From contig CM076849.1 of the NCBI GenBank assembly GCA_039519185.1, forward strand, positions 58,539,087-58,603,086: a stretch of 64,000 bases of DNA, given 5' to 3'. This DNA comes from Astragalus membranaceus. Taxonomy: Eukaryota; Streptophyta; Magnoliopsida; Fabales; Fabaceae. The translations under genes were made by a program, and so were the position numbers. The notes below the pieces were generated by a model. It made no database searches, had not been told where the DNA came from, and saw nothing but the letters and a program-made list of their open reading frames with translations. Every line of letters begins with the position of its first letter. Position 1 is the stretch's first letter. Positions 45,820 to 58,078 of this stretch are shown here, one piece after another.

Positions 45820-46160
45820 CCTTCATCATCACACTCCATTTCATCGAATAAAGTAGCATATGCATCGCATAATTTAGAATTACAACCACCTGTTAATATC
45901 AAATATCGTACTTAAATTATATAAAAATGTTTGACATTTATATAGATATTAGAATGAATAATTTAATACATACCCGTCTTTTCAACACTCCATAACCAAC
46001 TTCTAGCACACATCAAAGCCTCTAAAGTAGTCCAATGAAGCCGACTGCGATGGCGTAGATTCAACATTAATTGGAGGGTTACAACTTTCTTGTTGAGTTG
46101 GATCATGTTCACCTTCTTGTGAACTAGGCACTGGGGAATTACAAGCAGCATCCATCATTT
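45820..46160 (-). pseudogene. hAT transposase remnant (N-terminal tip joined to dimerisation domain)
   Basis: From an ATG near 46158 the minus strand reads MMDAACNSPVPSSQEGEHDP, a Ser/Pro/Gln-rich tip usual before the BED finger. By about 46030 another frame gives TTLEALMCARSWLWSVEK, the C-terminal hAT dimerisation motif. An exon-like piece (45890-45830) reads NSKLCDAYATLFDEMECDD. The BED finger and the DDE core are absent, so about 2 kb of coding sequence has been deleted. Confidence 0.6.
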
Positions 46161-47409
46161 TTGTATCCTGTGACATGAACAAGATATGTGAGATTCGTAT
46201 TAATATTTATGGAAATTTTGAAATTGAAATTAATACTAGAATTGACTCCATGTGTCAGTGTGCATCTTGTGAAATGCTAAAAGAATTTCCAGATGGACTA
46301 AAGAAATAAAAAGAGTACCTCCAGGCTCCTGCCTCCAAATTAAGAGAAGATAACACCTTGAAAAGGGAAATTTTAAAAACTTCACTGACTTTGTATACTC
46401 AAATCAGCAGAATCCATAAATCTTACTTTCTTTACCTGCCACAACACAACAACACCACTTAATATTGATCAAGTTCTATAAATGCCACAACACCACTTAA
46501 ACATCAACAAATATGTTTTAGTCATTCTTGACAAACACTGCAATGAGTACATAACACTCATGTACACACCCATCCTTGCAAAACAAGTAGTTTTGCTACT
46601 AATTAAGTTGTATGTTTGCTGCAGAAGCAAACAATTTGCTATTTTCATCCCTAATAAAAGTTGATGCCCTCTACAGGTATCCTTGCTCAGAGGGGGGCTG
46701 CTAGCTGATGCCTGTTATAATTAAATCAAGCATTTGAAGGAAATTATGTACCAATTAAAAACACTAGCCTATAAAAGGCCTTCTATGTACCTGTTAATGT
46801 ATCAATATGATGTAGAAACAGAGAAAAAGAATTCTCTTCCTCACCATTGTGTCTGTTATGGTGTGTGTGAGTTGAGTTTTATTATGACCTTTTGAAATCA
46901 ATGCCCATTCCTAAGCCTTATATAAAGGAATTGCTACCAATTGCCAAAAATTAGTTTTAGAACTATTAGCAAAGAGCAGTGACACGATAGGAAAAGATTA
47001 GTTTACAAAATTCGAACTATTTTGCAGGAGCAGAACATGCATATGAAAATTTGCAGAAAAGTGAACATTTGCAAAGAGAAAACAACAAACGCAGAACCAC
47101 AACACAGAACAACGAAAATAGCATCAAAAATTTGTAGAAAATTGAAAATTTCACCAAAGGAAAACAAACCCTAAGTTTCAAAATCAGTGAAGAAAGGGGG
47201 AAAACGAGAATGGGTGAAGAAATGGTAGAAAGGGAGGGAGGGGGAACAAATCAAATCAAATAGAAAGGGAGGGAAGGGAAACAAAATCAGACAGCAGAAT
47301 ATCATTGAAAGGAAACAAAAAATAGAAAGAGTACAGCAACCACAAACAACAAACACAAAACAAATCAAATAGAGAAGAGAGTGAGACCGAGAGAGAAGAG
47401 CGTGAGACC

Positions 47410-47600
47410 GTGAGACTGGAGAGGAGCACGGAGAGGAGAGGCGGAGAGCGCACGGAGAGGCGGAGAGCGCAGCGCACGGAGAGGAGAGGCGAGGTGGAGA
47501 GGAGCACGGAGAGGAGAGGCGGAGAGCGCACGGAGAGGCGGAGAGCGCAGCGCACGGAGAGGCGGAGAGCGCAACGCACGGAGAGGAGAGGCGGAGAGTC
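47410..47600. repeat. GA/GC-rich minisatellite (GGAGAGGCGGAGAGCGCA)
   Basis: About ten imperfect copies of GGAGAGGCGGAGAGCGCACG. Long open frames on both strands here (Arg/Glu-rich and Leu/Ser-rich) are repeat artefacts. Confidence 0.88.
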
Positions 47601-47667
47601 TGAGTCGCACGCAGAGGAGAGAGCCTGGAGAGGGAAGATGAGAGGCGCAGAACATTTAGGGTTTCTA

Positions 47668-47671
47668 TTGT

Positions 47672-47720
<49 letters not shown>
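47668..47720. repeat. AT microsatellite
   Basis: About 53 bases of alternating AT inside the hAT element. Confidence 0.95.
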
Positions 47721-47722
<2 letters not shown>

Positions 47723-48324
47723 GTATTTAAGTAATTTAACTTCTAGCGGGGCGGGTTCGGGTTCGGGTTCGGACTGGGTATCACATTCCCCGTCCCCGTC
47801 CCCGTCCCCGACTCAGCAAAGCGGGGAAAACCCATCCCCGAACCCGAACCCGTTTAAACTGGATTTTCCCCGACAAAATCGGGGCGGGTTCGGGCGGGTA
47901 TCCGCGGGTCCGGGTTTTACTGCCATGCCTAGTTGTGAATAGTTTGGATGACTATATTTTATTCTTTGGATGATTGTAGCTAATATGTTGAGTTTATTGA
48001 ATGATTCTAATACGAGTAGACATAGCTAGAGAGTTAGTTATAATTAGTTGTAAATCACTTAAACGAGAAGGAAGAGTTAGTAATAAAGTTATAGGATGAG
48101 TTAGTGTCTAACGCGCTAATGGACTATAAAGACAGGTAACTCTAAATAATAAGAAGTTCATATTGTTTGAGACTTGACGGAAATCTAAGCATCGATTAAT
48201 GTAGCCAAGACTGACTTGGAATCGTTAAAGTCATTAAGTGATTTGATGCACGTGTTTTGTTGTGATTGCTGGTTTGTTTGTGCGTATTGTTATCCTTCGT
48301 TGATGATTAAAGAGCTGGTTCATG

Positions 48325-48615
48325 TTGAAGAATCTTGTCGCAACATGGGCAAGAACTCGTTCCAGTATGGACGAGTTGTATCTTCGTGATCGAGATTTGT
48401 TGAAGGAACCTTGTCGCAGCATGGGTAAGGACTCGTCGCGGCATGGGCGAGTCGTACCTTAAAAGTAGAAGATTGTAAGAGGAACATTGTCGTAGTATGG
48501 GCAAGGACTCGTCGCAGTATGGGCGAGTCGTACCTCAATAGTTGAAATTTGTAGGAGGAACCTTGTCGTAGTATGGGTAAGGACTCGTCACAGTATGAGC
48601 GAGCCGTACCTCAAG
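48325..48615. repeat. Word array in solo LTR 3, four units of about 70 bp
   Basis: Each unit has GGAACCTTGTCGCAGCATGG, then AAGGACTCGTCGCGGCATGG and GCGAGTCGTACCT. The inner words GACTCGTCG and CGAGTC form near-palindromes. Confidence 0.85.
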
Positions 48616-49673
48616 GATGGTAAGGATGATAAGTGAGGTGGTAAGCAAACGATTATGGGATTTGGATTAGAGACGGCCACGACCCGGCCTTGCGGGTAGG
48701 CCCAGTGGGGAGGTCCTAAGTGGGGCACTGCTGGGGCGTTTCACAAAACACTGGGGTACCCTGACTAGACTCTATCTATTTCCTGGGATGTGAGGGAACT
48801 TGCATCCGCATACCCAGAGTTAGATGGATCCGGATTTTATTGTTGGAGTAGTGGGTAGAATCGTCTTGACGTTGCGCTAGATTTGGGATGACAACACTAG
48901 TTGATGATCGATCGAGCACGCGTTTCATGTTTGTCGCACTCACTGCTGTGGTACTCTCCGTGTTGACCGTACGCTACATTGAGGATGATGATCTCACTTG
49001 ATGATTGACTGAGTATGCAGGTTATGTATGTCGTGTATACTGTTGTGATTTTTACAGTGTAATGTGATCTCATCACTTTTTACGTACGAGCCCTTCGTGG
49101 CTTCACCTTGTGACATGTTGTGTTTGTTTTGATATTGATTTGATGGATTGTGGTTGTCTTTGCTGTTTTAGTCTCGGTCTTATGTTACTTATATGGTTTG
49201 GACGTTCTTTCTCCTTCGTGCACCATTTTTTTAGATTGAGTTTCAGGTGTCATCAGAGTAGCCTTCTGCGATCGTGTAGTGGTGGAGATGTGATCACTAC
49301 GGATTACCTAGTAACTTGCAGAATGATTCTACGCTTTGATGTGACTCTCTTTTCCGTTATTTGGATTAAAGGTTAATTGCTTTGATCATGTGACATCGAT
49401 ATTTGGGTTGTACTTTAATACTATATTTAAAGTCATTTTGTTACTGTATTAAAAGAGTTGTTTTATCGGTTTAATCTTTAATATTATTATAAATTTTGTT
49501 TATATGATTTGAGGATTTGACGACATCTTTTACTTACTAATTTGAGGATTTGAGGATTTGGCGAAAGGTATTTCAGAATGTGAACTGCTAATTTTATTCT
49601 GAAAAAATAAATTTACTCGTTTTTCGTACTTTTTCACTTATGATTACTTTCGGGTAAAGGGTGTCACAAAGGT

Positions 49674-50514
49674 CATTTCAAAAGCTGGTAAATACTTCCT
49701 AACTCTGTGTGTGCTTATGGCCAAAGCAACTATCGTTAGGAACCCAGTTATACTAACAAAGAACCTCAACTTGAGGACTTTGATGCTTGGAAGCGACTCA
49801 TTAGATTTGGTTCTATGTTGCAGAGGAGAAATTCAGTGTAGAGCAATCATACAAATTGTAGGAAACATTAACAATATGAAAGGTGATTTAGAACTTTCTA
49901 GGTTTACAAAGGTCCTAGATCTAGAAATGTAGTGACTCATGTCATTGCTTAGCTTGCTAGTACCTCTAACCTCCCCTCCGGCTTGGCCTTTCCAAACAAC
50001 GTGTACACTCGGGCATTTTATTGAAAGGGACACTTGTAACACCTAATGCTAGTATCTAAAATTAGGATAAATGCATAAATAGACGATAGATTATAAACAG
50101 AGAGTCTACATCCCTTTACATAGTTAAATTTGAAACATCCTTTTACATAGTTAAATCTGAAACTAAATTTAAGAGTACATAAGTTAGTGAGAAATGAACA
50201 AATGGAGAAATGTTTTAACATAATTTAAGAGAAAACTAAAGAAGATCGCCGCCTCGAGTGCCAAGACACTATTCTTTATCTGAAAACGGAGAAATGTTTT
50301 AACATAAGTTCAAAATGTAAACAGATAAAGAGAAAACTAAAGAAGATCGCCGCCTCGAGTGCCAAGACACTATTCTTTATCTGAAAACAAATGAACACTT
50401 AGTGAGAAATAAATCCCCGTAAATCTTATACACATAGAATTGGTAAATTTATTACTTATTTCAGTTCGTAGAAATATAGATGACATGTATCATTATTATC
50501 TTTTAGGCTAAATT
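49674..50514. other. Intergenic DNA with a short tandem duplication
   Basis: No gene. A duplication lies at 50204-50287 and 50288-50388: each copy starts GGAGAAATGTTTTAACATAA and ends with GATCGCCGCCTCGAGTGCCA followed by AGACACTATTCTTTATCTG. The second copy has an extra 17 bases or so. Confidence 0.6.
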
Positions 50515-51269
50515 GCAGTTTTGGCTATTTATCTTTGGGGTTGGTGTCACTTTGGCCCTTTATATTTTTTTTTCTCGTTTTCACCCCTCATGTTTTTCTT
50601 ATGTGTCATTTTGGTCCCTGCCGTTAATTTTTTCTAACGGATGCCACGCTGGCAGTTAACTGCTGACGTGGCGTCATAAATGTCAGGGCTGACTTGGACC
50701 TGATTTGGTGATGTGGCACATAAGGGACCAAATTGAAACTTAAAAAGAACATGGGGGACCAAATTGAGACAAACACAAAACATTCATCTTCTTCCTCCAA
50801 ACACCACCTCCATCTTCATCTTCTCCGGCGAGCCACCACCACCTCCGATGAGCCTCCGCCACCACCACCTCAAACAGTAACATCGCCTCTCTCTCTCTCT
50901 CACCCTGCCCCCCTCTCTCCCTTCGTCATTGAAAAACCCAAAAAACCGTAAAACGTGAATCTACATTTCCATTTCGTTCTCAATTCTTTATCATTTTTGT
51001 TGAAATATTTTGCTAACAATCAGTTACTGCACGCAAGTGGTTTGGTGAATTTTGGTTGAGTTTTGAATTAAGGTTTCCCCAATTTGCAAAACCCAAAACG
51101 CGTTTTCCTCTGAAAATCACGTTTTTGATTAAGTTCTTCCACTTTTTTGTGCGAATTGGTGATGGATTCTAGTTCCTTGTGAAATTTCGCATGAAATGCA
51201 CTATTCATTTGCTTGATTTGGTGAAGAATTGAGAATTTTGGAAAATGTTGTTGTTCTTGGTGTTCTTGA

Positions 51270-51395
<126 letters not shown>

Positions 51396-51416
51396 TGAGA
51401 ATTTTGTGGTGGTGGT

Positions 51417-53951
51417 TGTAACACCCCTTTTCTAATAACCTTACTATTTAATAAAATCAGAGTTTCTTTTTTTTTTTGAAAACAATTTAAGCGAGTGCTA
51501 CACTTACTCCATCAAAATCAAAAACTTCAACTTTCATAGTTCAATTAAAACCACATGATACATAGCACCATAACAAGAAAAACCGTTTAGTTCACATCAA
51601 CTAAATACAGTCACTACCAGCAGCGGAATAATAATTAAGTTCGAAAACAAAATCAATACATCACCAAAAATGATCTAACAGTATAAAGACAATAACACTT
51701 AAGCATAAGGCGCCCCCGGTGCTACGTATCAGAGCATGACACTTCCTACCAAAAACGAAGGTGTAAAGGTAACCTTCACTCGTTATTACCTGCACGTTGC
51801 CGACATAAGAAGCAACATAAAAGCAGTAGGGTGAGTCTCTTTTCATAATTAATAACATATGGGAATTAAGCACTGCATAGAAAAAGGGAACCAGACACAC
51901 TGATTCACAACAAAGGCAATAACCATATCACAGTTACATTCACCAAACAACAATGCAAAATGTATGGTTATGCATGAAATGCAACCCAAACTCCACGGGC
52001 ACATGCATGTCGGATCCGTCACCAAATACAAATAGGCCGTAGCCTCTGCTCACCAATTAAAACTAGGCCGAAGCCTCTGCTCACCAATAATGCACATGTT
52101 TTATGAGATGCTATGGGAATGCATCACAACACACCACAATTCAATCAATTTCACCATTTAATTCATATTCTCACAATAGTGCATTAATCAGCTCACCAAA
52201 TTAAAATTAGGCCGAAGCCTCTGCTCACCAATCTCACCATAGCACACTCACCAATTCAGCCCACCACTCACACCAACACCAATTTCAATTAGACCAATTT
52301 AGGATATTGACACGACATAGGGAAAGTAGATAAAAATTGCCATTTGGGCACTTGAACACCTCAGCCCAGAAACACCAGTAAAATAATTTATTTTTGCATA
52401 AAATTGTAACATTTGGATAGACACTGAAATTAGCTTCGAAACGCATTTTGAACCGTTAAATTTGGATAACCGAGTCAAAAGTTACATTAAAAACAAAATA
52501 GGAAAAATACTTAGACATCCTGGAAACTGGCGCATGGGCGCTGGGCACCCAGAGGCAACACAGAACTTGGCGCAGGGCGCTGGGCGCCCAGGAGCAACAC
52601 AAAAACTTGGCGCATGGGCGCTGGCGCCCAGGAACAGCAACACGCGCACAGGCGCTGGCGCCCAGGAACAGCAACACGCGCATAGGCGCTGGCGCCCAGG
52701 AACTGGTGCAGGAACTGGCGCAGGAACTGGCGCAGGGGAACACAGCGCCCAGGCACTAGGCGCCTAAGGCCAACACGCAATAAAACTCATTTTACTTCGA
52801 AATTGATTTTGTACGAGCCAAATGCTCAGAATAAGAGAACCCAATAAAATTTTTGGCAAAAAATGACATGCACCTTTGGCGCCCATGGGCTAGGCGCCTA
52901 AGGCCAAGACGACCCACAACTCCTATGACTCCAAAAATGATTTTACACGAGCCATTTAGCTTGGACATAAAGACCCAGTATCAGTTTTTGCAAAATGGAC
53001 AACAGAAATTTGGGGCCCTTGGCGCCCATGACACAAGCACTTAGCGCCAAAATTGGCAACACAGTGACACAGGAACAGCAACACAGTGACAACAGAATTG
53101 GAAAAACTGGCGCAGGCACACTGGCTGGGCGCCTGGCGCCCATGACTGAGGCGCAGAACAAAAAAAACAGCAACAATGCATATGGCGCCCAAGGCGCCTA
53201 GGAGCTTCAAAATTCAGAATTCTTCAATTTTAAACACCAAATTAAATTCACCAAACACCCAATCATATATGTATAATTCAATCATCATCATGATCCTCAA
53301 TTTTCACCAAGTAAACACCAACAAATCATATTCTCAAACATGTGTCATACGATTCACTTAGCAACAATTCAATTCACCAATTTTACGATTTCAACATAAG
53401 CAATTCCTAATCAAGTATCACAACACTATAATTTAATCATCAACACAACAATTCGTTCATGGAAATTATTCTAGAACCCTAACCCTAAGCATCACTAATT
53501 CGCATAAGGTATTAAGAACAAAAAGAGGACCCCCTAACCTCTTAAAAGTCGAAATTGCTAGCCAAGCTCCAAGGAAAATGCAAGTCACCAACAAGCCTTC
53601 TCTTCCTCTTAGAGTACTTCGCCCCCCTTTTCTTCTTCTCCTCTTCCCTTCGCAACTCCTTCTCTTCTCACTCTCTCTTTTTACGTTTCTTTTCTTTCTT
53701 TTTGCAATTGAGACAAAAATGCCACTAAGTCACAAGACCCCTAGTGAGTCGAATCCTATGACTATCTAATGGGTCATGGGCTCACTTGTGGGTCATGGGC
53801 TCCGTGCACCATCTAATTCGAGACAACACCTCCTAATAATTAAAATAAAATAAATAAATTAAACCTTGAATTATTTATTTAAATTAAATAAATATTGTAA
53901 GCCTTAAATAACTTAATTAAATAATTAATTAAATTATTTTGGGGCGTTACA
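51417..53951 (-). mobile_element. Solo LTR 4 (2.54 kb), Ty3/gypsy-type
   Basis: Begins TGTAACACCCCTTTTCTAAT and ends TTGGGGCGTTACA, with exact 5-bp duplications GTGGT (51412-51416 and 53952-53956). No coding domains. It carries three copies of AGGCCGAAGCCTCTGCTCAC near 52035-52230 and a long GCGCC word array. Orientation is inferred from weak similarity to solo LTR 2. It is inserted in the interior of a long-TIR MULE. Confidence 0.9.
52530..53206. repeat. Word array in solo LTR 4 (GGCGCATGGGCGCTGGCGCCC)
   Basis: Words such as GGCGCTGGCGCCCAGG, AACTGGCGCAGG and GGCGCCCATG recur more than 15 times, densest at 52530-52770 with further clusters near 52876, 53019 and 53106-53205. GGCGCC is itself palindromic. 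It sits in otherwise AT-rich LTR DNA. Confidence 0.85.
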
Positions 53952-54292
53952 GTGGTGGTGGTGGTGGCGGCTCGCCGGAGGTGGTTGTGGCTCGCCGGAA
54001 AAGATGAAGATGGATGTGGTGTTTGGAGGAAGAAGATTAATGTTTTGTGTTTGTGTCAATTTGGTCCCCTATGTTCTTTTTAAGTTTCAATTTGGTCCCT
54101 TATGTGCCACATCACCAAATCAAGTCCAAGTCAGCCCTGACATTTAAGACGCCATGTCAGCAGTTAACTGCCACGACATGGACCAAAATGACACATAAAA
54201 AAACAAGAGGGGCGAAAACGAGAAAAAGAAAAAGATAAAGGGCCAAAGTGAGACCAATCCTAAAGATAAAGGGCCAAAACTGCAATTTAGTC

Positions 54293-54791
54293 TGTTTTGT
54301 ATTATCAACGACTATTGTCGAATCCCGATGAGTCAAACTTTTCCTAACAATAATGTGTTGAACGAGACGTACACTCAAGGGTTTAAAAACATACCTGCTT
54401 CCATTAAACAGTATTGAGGTAATTTGAATAGGTTGGAAATTATTATTTCCTAAACAAAACTATCATAACTTTGGATGTTACGATCACTTACCTTAAATAT
54501 ATACACTTGATTCTCAAAATCGCTTAAATATTTCATCAAAGTCACTATTTGAAGCTACAAGTTCAATTGGGGTTTATAAGGGATAAAAATTGTTCACCAT
54601 AGCCTGACGTGGCATTGCCACGTCCTAACAATGGAGACTAAGAAATTTAGTCTTTTTAACTCATGGTCGCCTAGCGAGTCAAAGCCATCATCGGGCTTGA
54701 AGATAATAATACCTACCAAAACAACCATCAGCTGATGATAGACTCGCATCATCTAGCGATGTAGCATATACTTATAAGGTTTAAATATATT
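54293..54791. other. Intergenic DNA, no gene seen
   Basis: Only a short hairpin (GACGTGGCA/TGCCACGTC, 54606-54624) stands out. Confidence 0.4.
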
Positions 54792-55454
54792 GGCTTAATT
54801 ACAGTTTTGGTCCCCCTATTATGACCAACTCACGATTTTGGTCTCTAAAGTTTTAATTTGACGATTTTGGTCCCCCTATTTTCCCAATTTGAAAAATCAT
54901 AGTCCCCCTGTTCAATTTTGACTGACTTATCTTACGTGGCAGCCCACGTGGACTGCCACGTAGGCGCACCCCCACCCCCACCCCCCCCACCTACCCACTG
55001 TTCCTCTTCCCCACGGATCTCCCCCCTCCACTGTTCCCCTCCCCCCTCCCACCCCACCTCCGTGAACCCCACCCCCTCCCACCCCCACCTCCGCGAACCC
55101 CCCTCCACTGTTCCCCTTCCCCTCCCCCCTCCCACCCCACCTCCGTGAACCCCACCCCCTCCCACCCCCACCTCCGTGAACCCCCCCTCTCTCTCTCCTT
55201 CGCACCTCTCTCCTTCGCATCCCACCCCCCTCCACCTCTCCCCCGCCCACTGCAACTGCGATCCGCGAGAACGAGAGCGAGAGAACGGCGACGAGCGACG
55301 AGCGAGAGAGGGATGGAAAACGAGGTGGAAGAGAGGGACGGTAGGGCGGTGGTGAGAGGGAATCGGTGATTGAGAGCGGAGGGGGGGATCGGCGGGGAAG
55401 TGGAACAGTGGAGGGGGGTGGTCATAATAGGGGGACCAAAACTGTAGTTAAGCC
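54792..55454. mobile_element. MULE-like non-autonomous element, 9-bp TSD (663 bp)
   Basis: Termini GGCTTAATTACAGTTTTGGT and inverted ACCAAAACTGTAGTTAAGCC pair over about 38 bp, with the exact 9-bp duplication AAATATATT (54783-54791 and 55455-55463). The interior is C-rich with repeated CCACCTCCGTGAACCCCACC units (55040-55190), which create long Gly- or Pro-rich false frames. No transposase. Confidence 0.92.
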
Positions 55455-55857
55455 AAATATATTTTTAGTTCCTATAAATATAGGGTAATTTGATTTTAGT
55501 AGCTACAATTTTTTTTTTGTTTAAATAACTCCTTGCAAATATCGACATTTTCATTTTTGGTGCATCTGTTAAAAGGCGTTGATGTATCTAACAAAAGTTC
55601 TATTTGGCTTTACCATGTGATTATTTTTTATTTCCTTTTATTTTAAATTGCCGACTTAGATTAACACATTAATTTCAAATTAAACTAGGGTTTCTTCATG
55701 ATTCTTGAACAATGATTGTTCAACAACTTTTTCTCCCTCTATTTCTACTCTGATGCAAAAACTATTCGCCAACAAACTCATCACTGTTTCTTTGTCTTCA
55801 CTTCTTCCCAGACCAAAATCCTAAAGCCCTCCCACAACAAACCACCTGTAAGTGTTT

Positions 55858-57637
55858 CACTACGCCAGATCTTGAGAAAAAGGACATCCTATTGGGTAGC
55901 GCTCTTGATGTAAACGCCACATTTGCTTAAAACGCGCAGGGAATGGGCAGCGCTCCTGCTGTAAGCGCTGCTCTTAGTTGAAACGTGCAGGGGCAATGGG
56001 CAGCGCTCCTGCTGTATGTGCTGCCTATAGGAGAACGCGTTGGGGCGATGGGCAACGCTTTTTAGGAAACACTGCCTATAGGAGAACGTGTTGGGGTGAT
56101 GGGCAGCGCTTTTTAGGAAACGCTGCCTATAGGAGAACGAGGATGGGGTGATGGGCAGCGCTTTTTAGGGAGAAAGCTGCCTATTACGAGTACTTTATTT
56201 CAATTCCCTCGCGTTCCTTTCTTTCTCTCTAACGTTCAGACTTCTCAGAAATCCTTTCTTTCTCTTTTTCGCTCTCTGCTCAAGCTCAAGCTCTCTCCTC
56301 ACGTCGTCGTTCCACTGTCGCTCCACCGTCGTCGTTCCACCGTCGTCGTTCCACTGTTGTTCCACTATTGTTCCACTGTCGTTCCACCGTGTTGGTTCGT
56401 TGTTGCAGCGCCGTCGTTCGTTCTCCCTACCTCTATCTATTTCTCCTCCGTAAGAAGGTGAGTTGGAATCATTCACCTTTTTTGTTGTTCTTTTGATATT
56501 ATTTTATTAATTTGGCTTTGCATCTTCTTCATTTTCATATTATTTTTTGAAGGTTAGTAAGAGGAACCAACACACAGTGCTTGCGTGATTCCCATCTGGT
56601 ATGGGTTTCGGTATTAATTTTTTCTTTTAATGTTTCATATTTTTCTGGCAATTTTAAGCTCTAATATGTACATAAAGTGGTTGATGAAATGTCTACTTCA
56701 CAAATAAATTAATGGTGCTTACATATTTGTTCTATTTGCTCTTGCTGGATTGTTGTTGTTTAATGATAAAATCTGTCTTTCGTAGGTTTCATGTTGATAA
56801 AATGTCTTCAGCCCATGTCTATGTCAGGCTGCACAAAGGTCAGACCAAGTTAAGCTATGTGATTTTGGAAGTGCAAAAATGCTGGTGTGCTATAGCAATT
56901 TCTTTTCTTACGCCGGTATCTTCTCTGCTCAACAGGAAGTTGGGGAGCGCCCCCTCTTTTTGTAATTTTTTTTTTTTGAGATTTAAAACTGTGGAGGGGG
57001 AACTTCACAGCCCCGGCGAGAGAGCGCGGCAATCGGTCATCTCACCTTCCCAAGGAAATACTTTTCGTGAGAATCGAACCCGGGAGCAAACCGAGTCGAT
57101 CCTTACGGACCATAGCCCGCTCACCACTAGGCCAAATCCATTGGGTCTCTTTTTGTAATTTTTGTATAATGTATCTTAGTATAATGTAATTTTTGGATTG
57201 GATTTATTTTGGTAGTAATAGTGTTAAATTTATTTTTTAATTTGTTGTTAGCTAGTTTATATATATATGTTGTTAAGTATTGGATTGACTGTATATGACC
57301 AGGAAAATTGCAAATGTAAAAAGGAAAACAAACAAAAACAGAAAAAAATTAAAAAAAAAATAAACAATGGGCAGCGCTTGTAGGCCAAAGCGCTACCTAT
57401 TCCTAAAAAGCGCTAAGGGAATGAGCAGCGTTTTGGCCTACAAGCACTGCCATTGTGTTAGCGCATTTTGGGAATGAGCAACGCTTACGCTAAAAAGCGC
57501 TACCCATGATTATCAGTGAGCAGCGCTTTATAAGCGCTGTCAATTGTGGGAGTGGAATCAGCAGCGCCAAGTTTAGCAGCGCTCGAAAGCACTGCTCATG
57601 GCTAAAAAAAACGGTGCCACCCAAGTCTGTTGTAGTG
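55858..57637. mobile_element. CACTA (En/Spm-type) non-autonomous element (1.78 kb)
   Basis: Ends CACTACGCCAGATCTTG and inverted ...CAAGTCTGTTGTAGTG, with 3-bp flanks TTT on both sides. Both subterminal zones (55890-56190 and 57366-57600) are crowded with GGCAGCGCTTTTTAGG / AAAGCGCTGCC words, as expected for CACTA transposase-binding regions. No transposase frame is present. A SINE is nested at about 56963-57146. Confidence 0.9.
56963..57146 (-). mobile_element. tRNA-derived SINE nested in the CACTA element
   Basis: On the minus strand: box A TGGCCTAGTGGTGAGCGG, box B GGGTTCGATTCTC, then a body ending in a poly(A) (poly(T) near 56965 on the plus strand). The duplication CTCTTTTTGTAATTTTT flanks it (56954-56970 and 57147-57163); its left copy merges with the poly(T). 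This is a retroposed copy rather than a working tRNA gene. Confidence 0.85.
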
Positions 57638-57711
57638 TTTATTTTATTTTAAATTAAATGAAATGTTGGAACTCTAGAAAATCCTAAACTTAAAGAGGAT
57701 TCTGCCTAAGA

Positions 57712-58073
57712 ATGAATCAGACAGTACTCTTTGGGGGAATCCCTAAACTATTGTTCAAAAATAAGAAGCCCCTAAATCGGAGACCTTTTCTTCACTCTCC
57801 ATTCCATTTCCCAACAATGTCAGCTTCTCTTACTTTCTCCAAACTCCCTTGTGACATCTATTCGGTGGCTCTCTTGTCTCGAAGGTTAATGTATTTATGT
57901 GGGAGATTTGGTTACTAAATCTATTGGCTATTTGGCCTGTTAATGTAGGCATGTTGGGCCCGTCACTCAATTATTACGCAAAGTTCCACCTTGACCAACA
58001 AAAAAAGAGTCGCACTCACGAAATAAGCCCATATAACCAATGGTGATAGGAATATACATGGATTTTTTGGTGG
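57712..58073. repeat. Local repeat family, copy A (left part), with an exon-like start
   Basis: Shares TATTTATGTGGGAG, TTGGCCTGTTAATG, GGCCCGTC and ACGCAAAGTTCCACCTTG with copies at 58790-58950 and 59276-59650. Within it, an ATG at about 57817 opens MSASLTFSKLPCDIYSVALL and ends at a GTTAATG-like donor, which may be a first exon of an unrecognised gene that was duplicated with the repeat. Confidence 0.6.
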
Positions 58074-58078
58074 TGCAA

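Larger units (their letters stand above)
45178..47931 (-). mobile_element. hAT element, internally deleted (2.75 kb), nested in solo LTR 3
   Basis: Ends TAGACATGGCAACGGGGC and inverted ...ACTGCCATGCCTA, flanked by the exact 8-bp duplication GTTGTGAA (45170-45177 and 47932-47939). Subterminal zones are arrays of CCCCGTCCCCG / CGGGTTCGGG words. Minus-strand transposase traces remain (46160-45830), and the middle of the gene (BED finger to catalytic core) is missing. It also carries GGAGAGGCGGAGAGCGC repeats (about 47410-47600) and an AT run. Confidence 0.9.
43897..49668 (+). mobile_element. Solo LTR 3 (about 3.0 kb without its hAT insertion)
   Basis: Begins TGTAACATCCCGATTTTCG and ends AAGGGTGTCACA, with exact 5-bp duplications AAGGT (43892-43896 and 49669-49673). 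An hAT element of 2754 bp plus an 8-bp duplication occupies 45170-47939; subtracting it leaves about 3010 bp of LTR. No gag-pol domains inside. The open frames at 44205-44629 and 49110-49376 show no known domain. Confidence 0.87.

Noticed and set aside
47256..47655. Long Arg/Glu-rich and Leu/Ser-rich open frames as genes
   Set aside because: They are translations of the GGAGAGGCGGAGAGCGC minisatellite on both strands.
50035..50060. Another LTR start (TGTAACACCTAATG)
   Set aside because: No matching end or duplication within the window could be assigned.
52456..53210. Ala/Gly/Cys-rich frames in the GGCGCC array
   Set aside because: All six frames stay open here because of the repeated GC-rich word, which is not evidence of coding.
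54927..55425. Gly-rich minus-strand frames
   Set aside because: They arise from C-rich repeats within a MULE-like element and overlap in several frames.
56990..57146. tRNA gene on the minus strand
   Set aside because: Same reason: retroposed SINE with a 17-bp duplication and a poly(A) tail.
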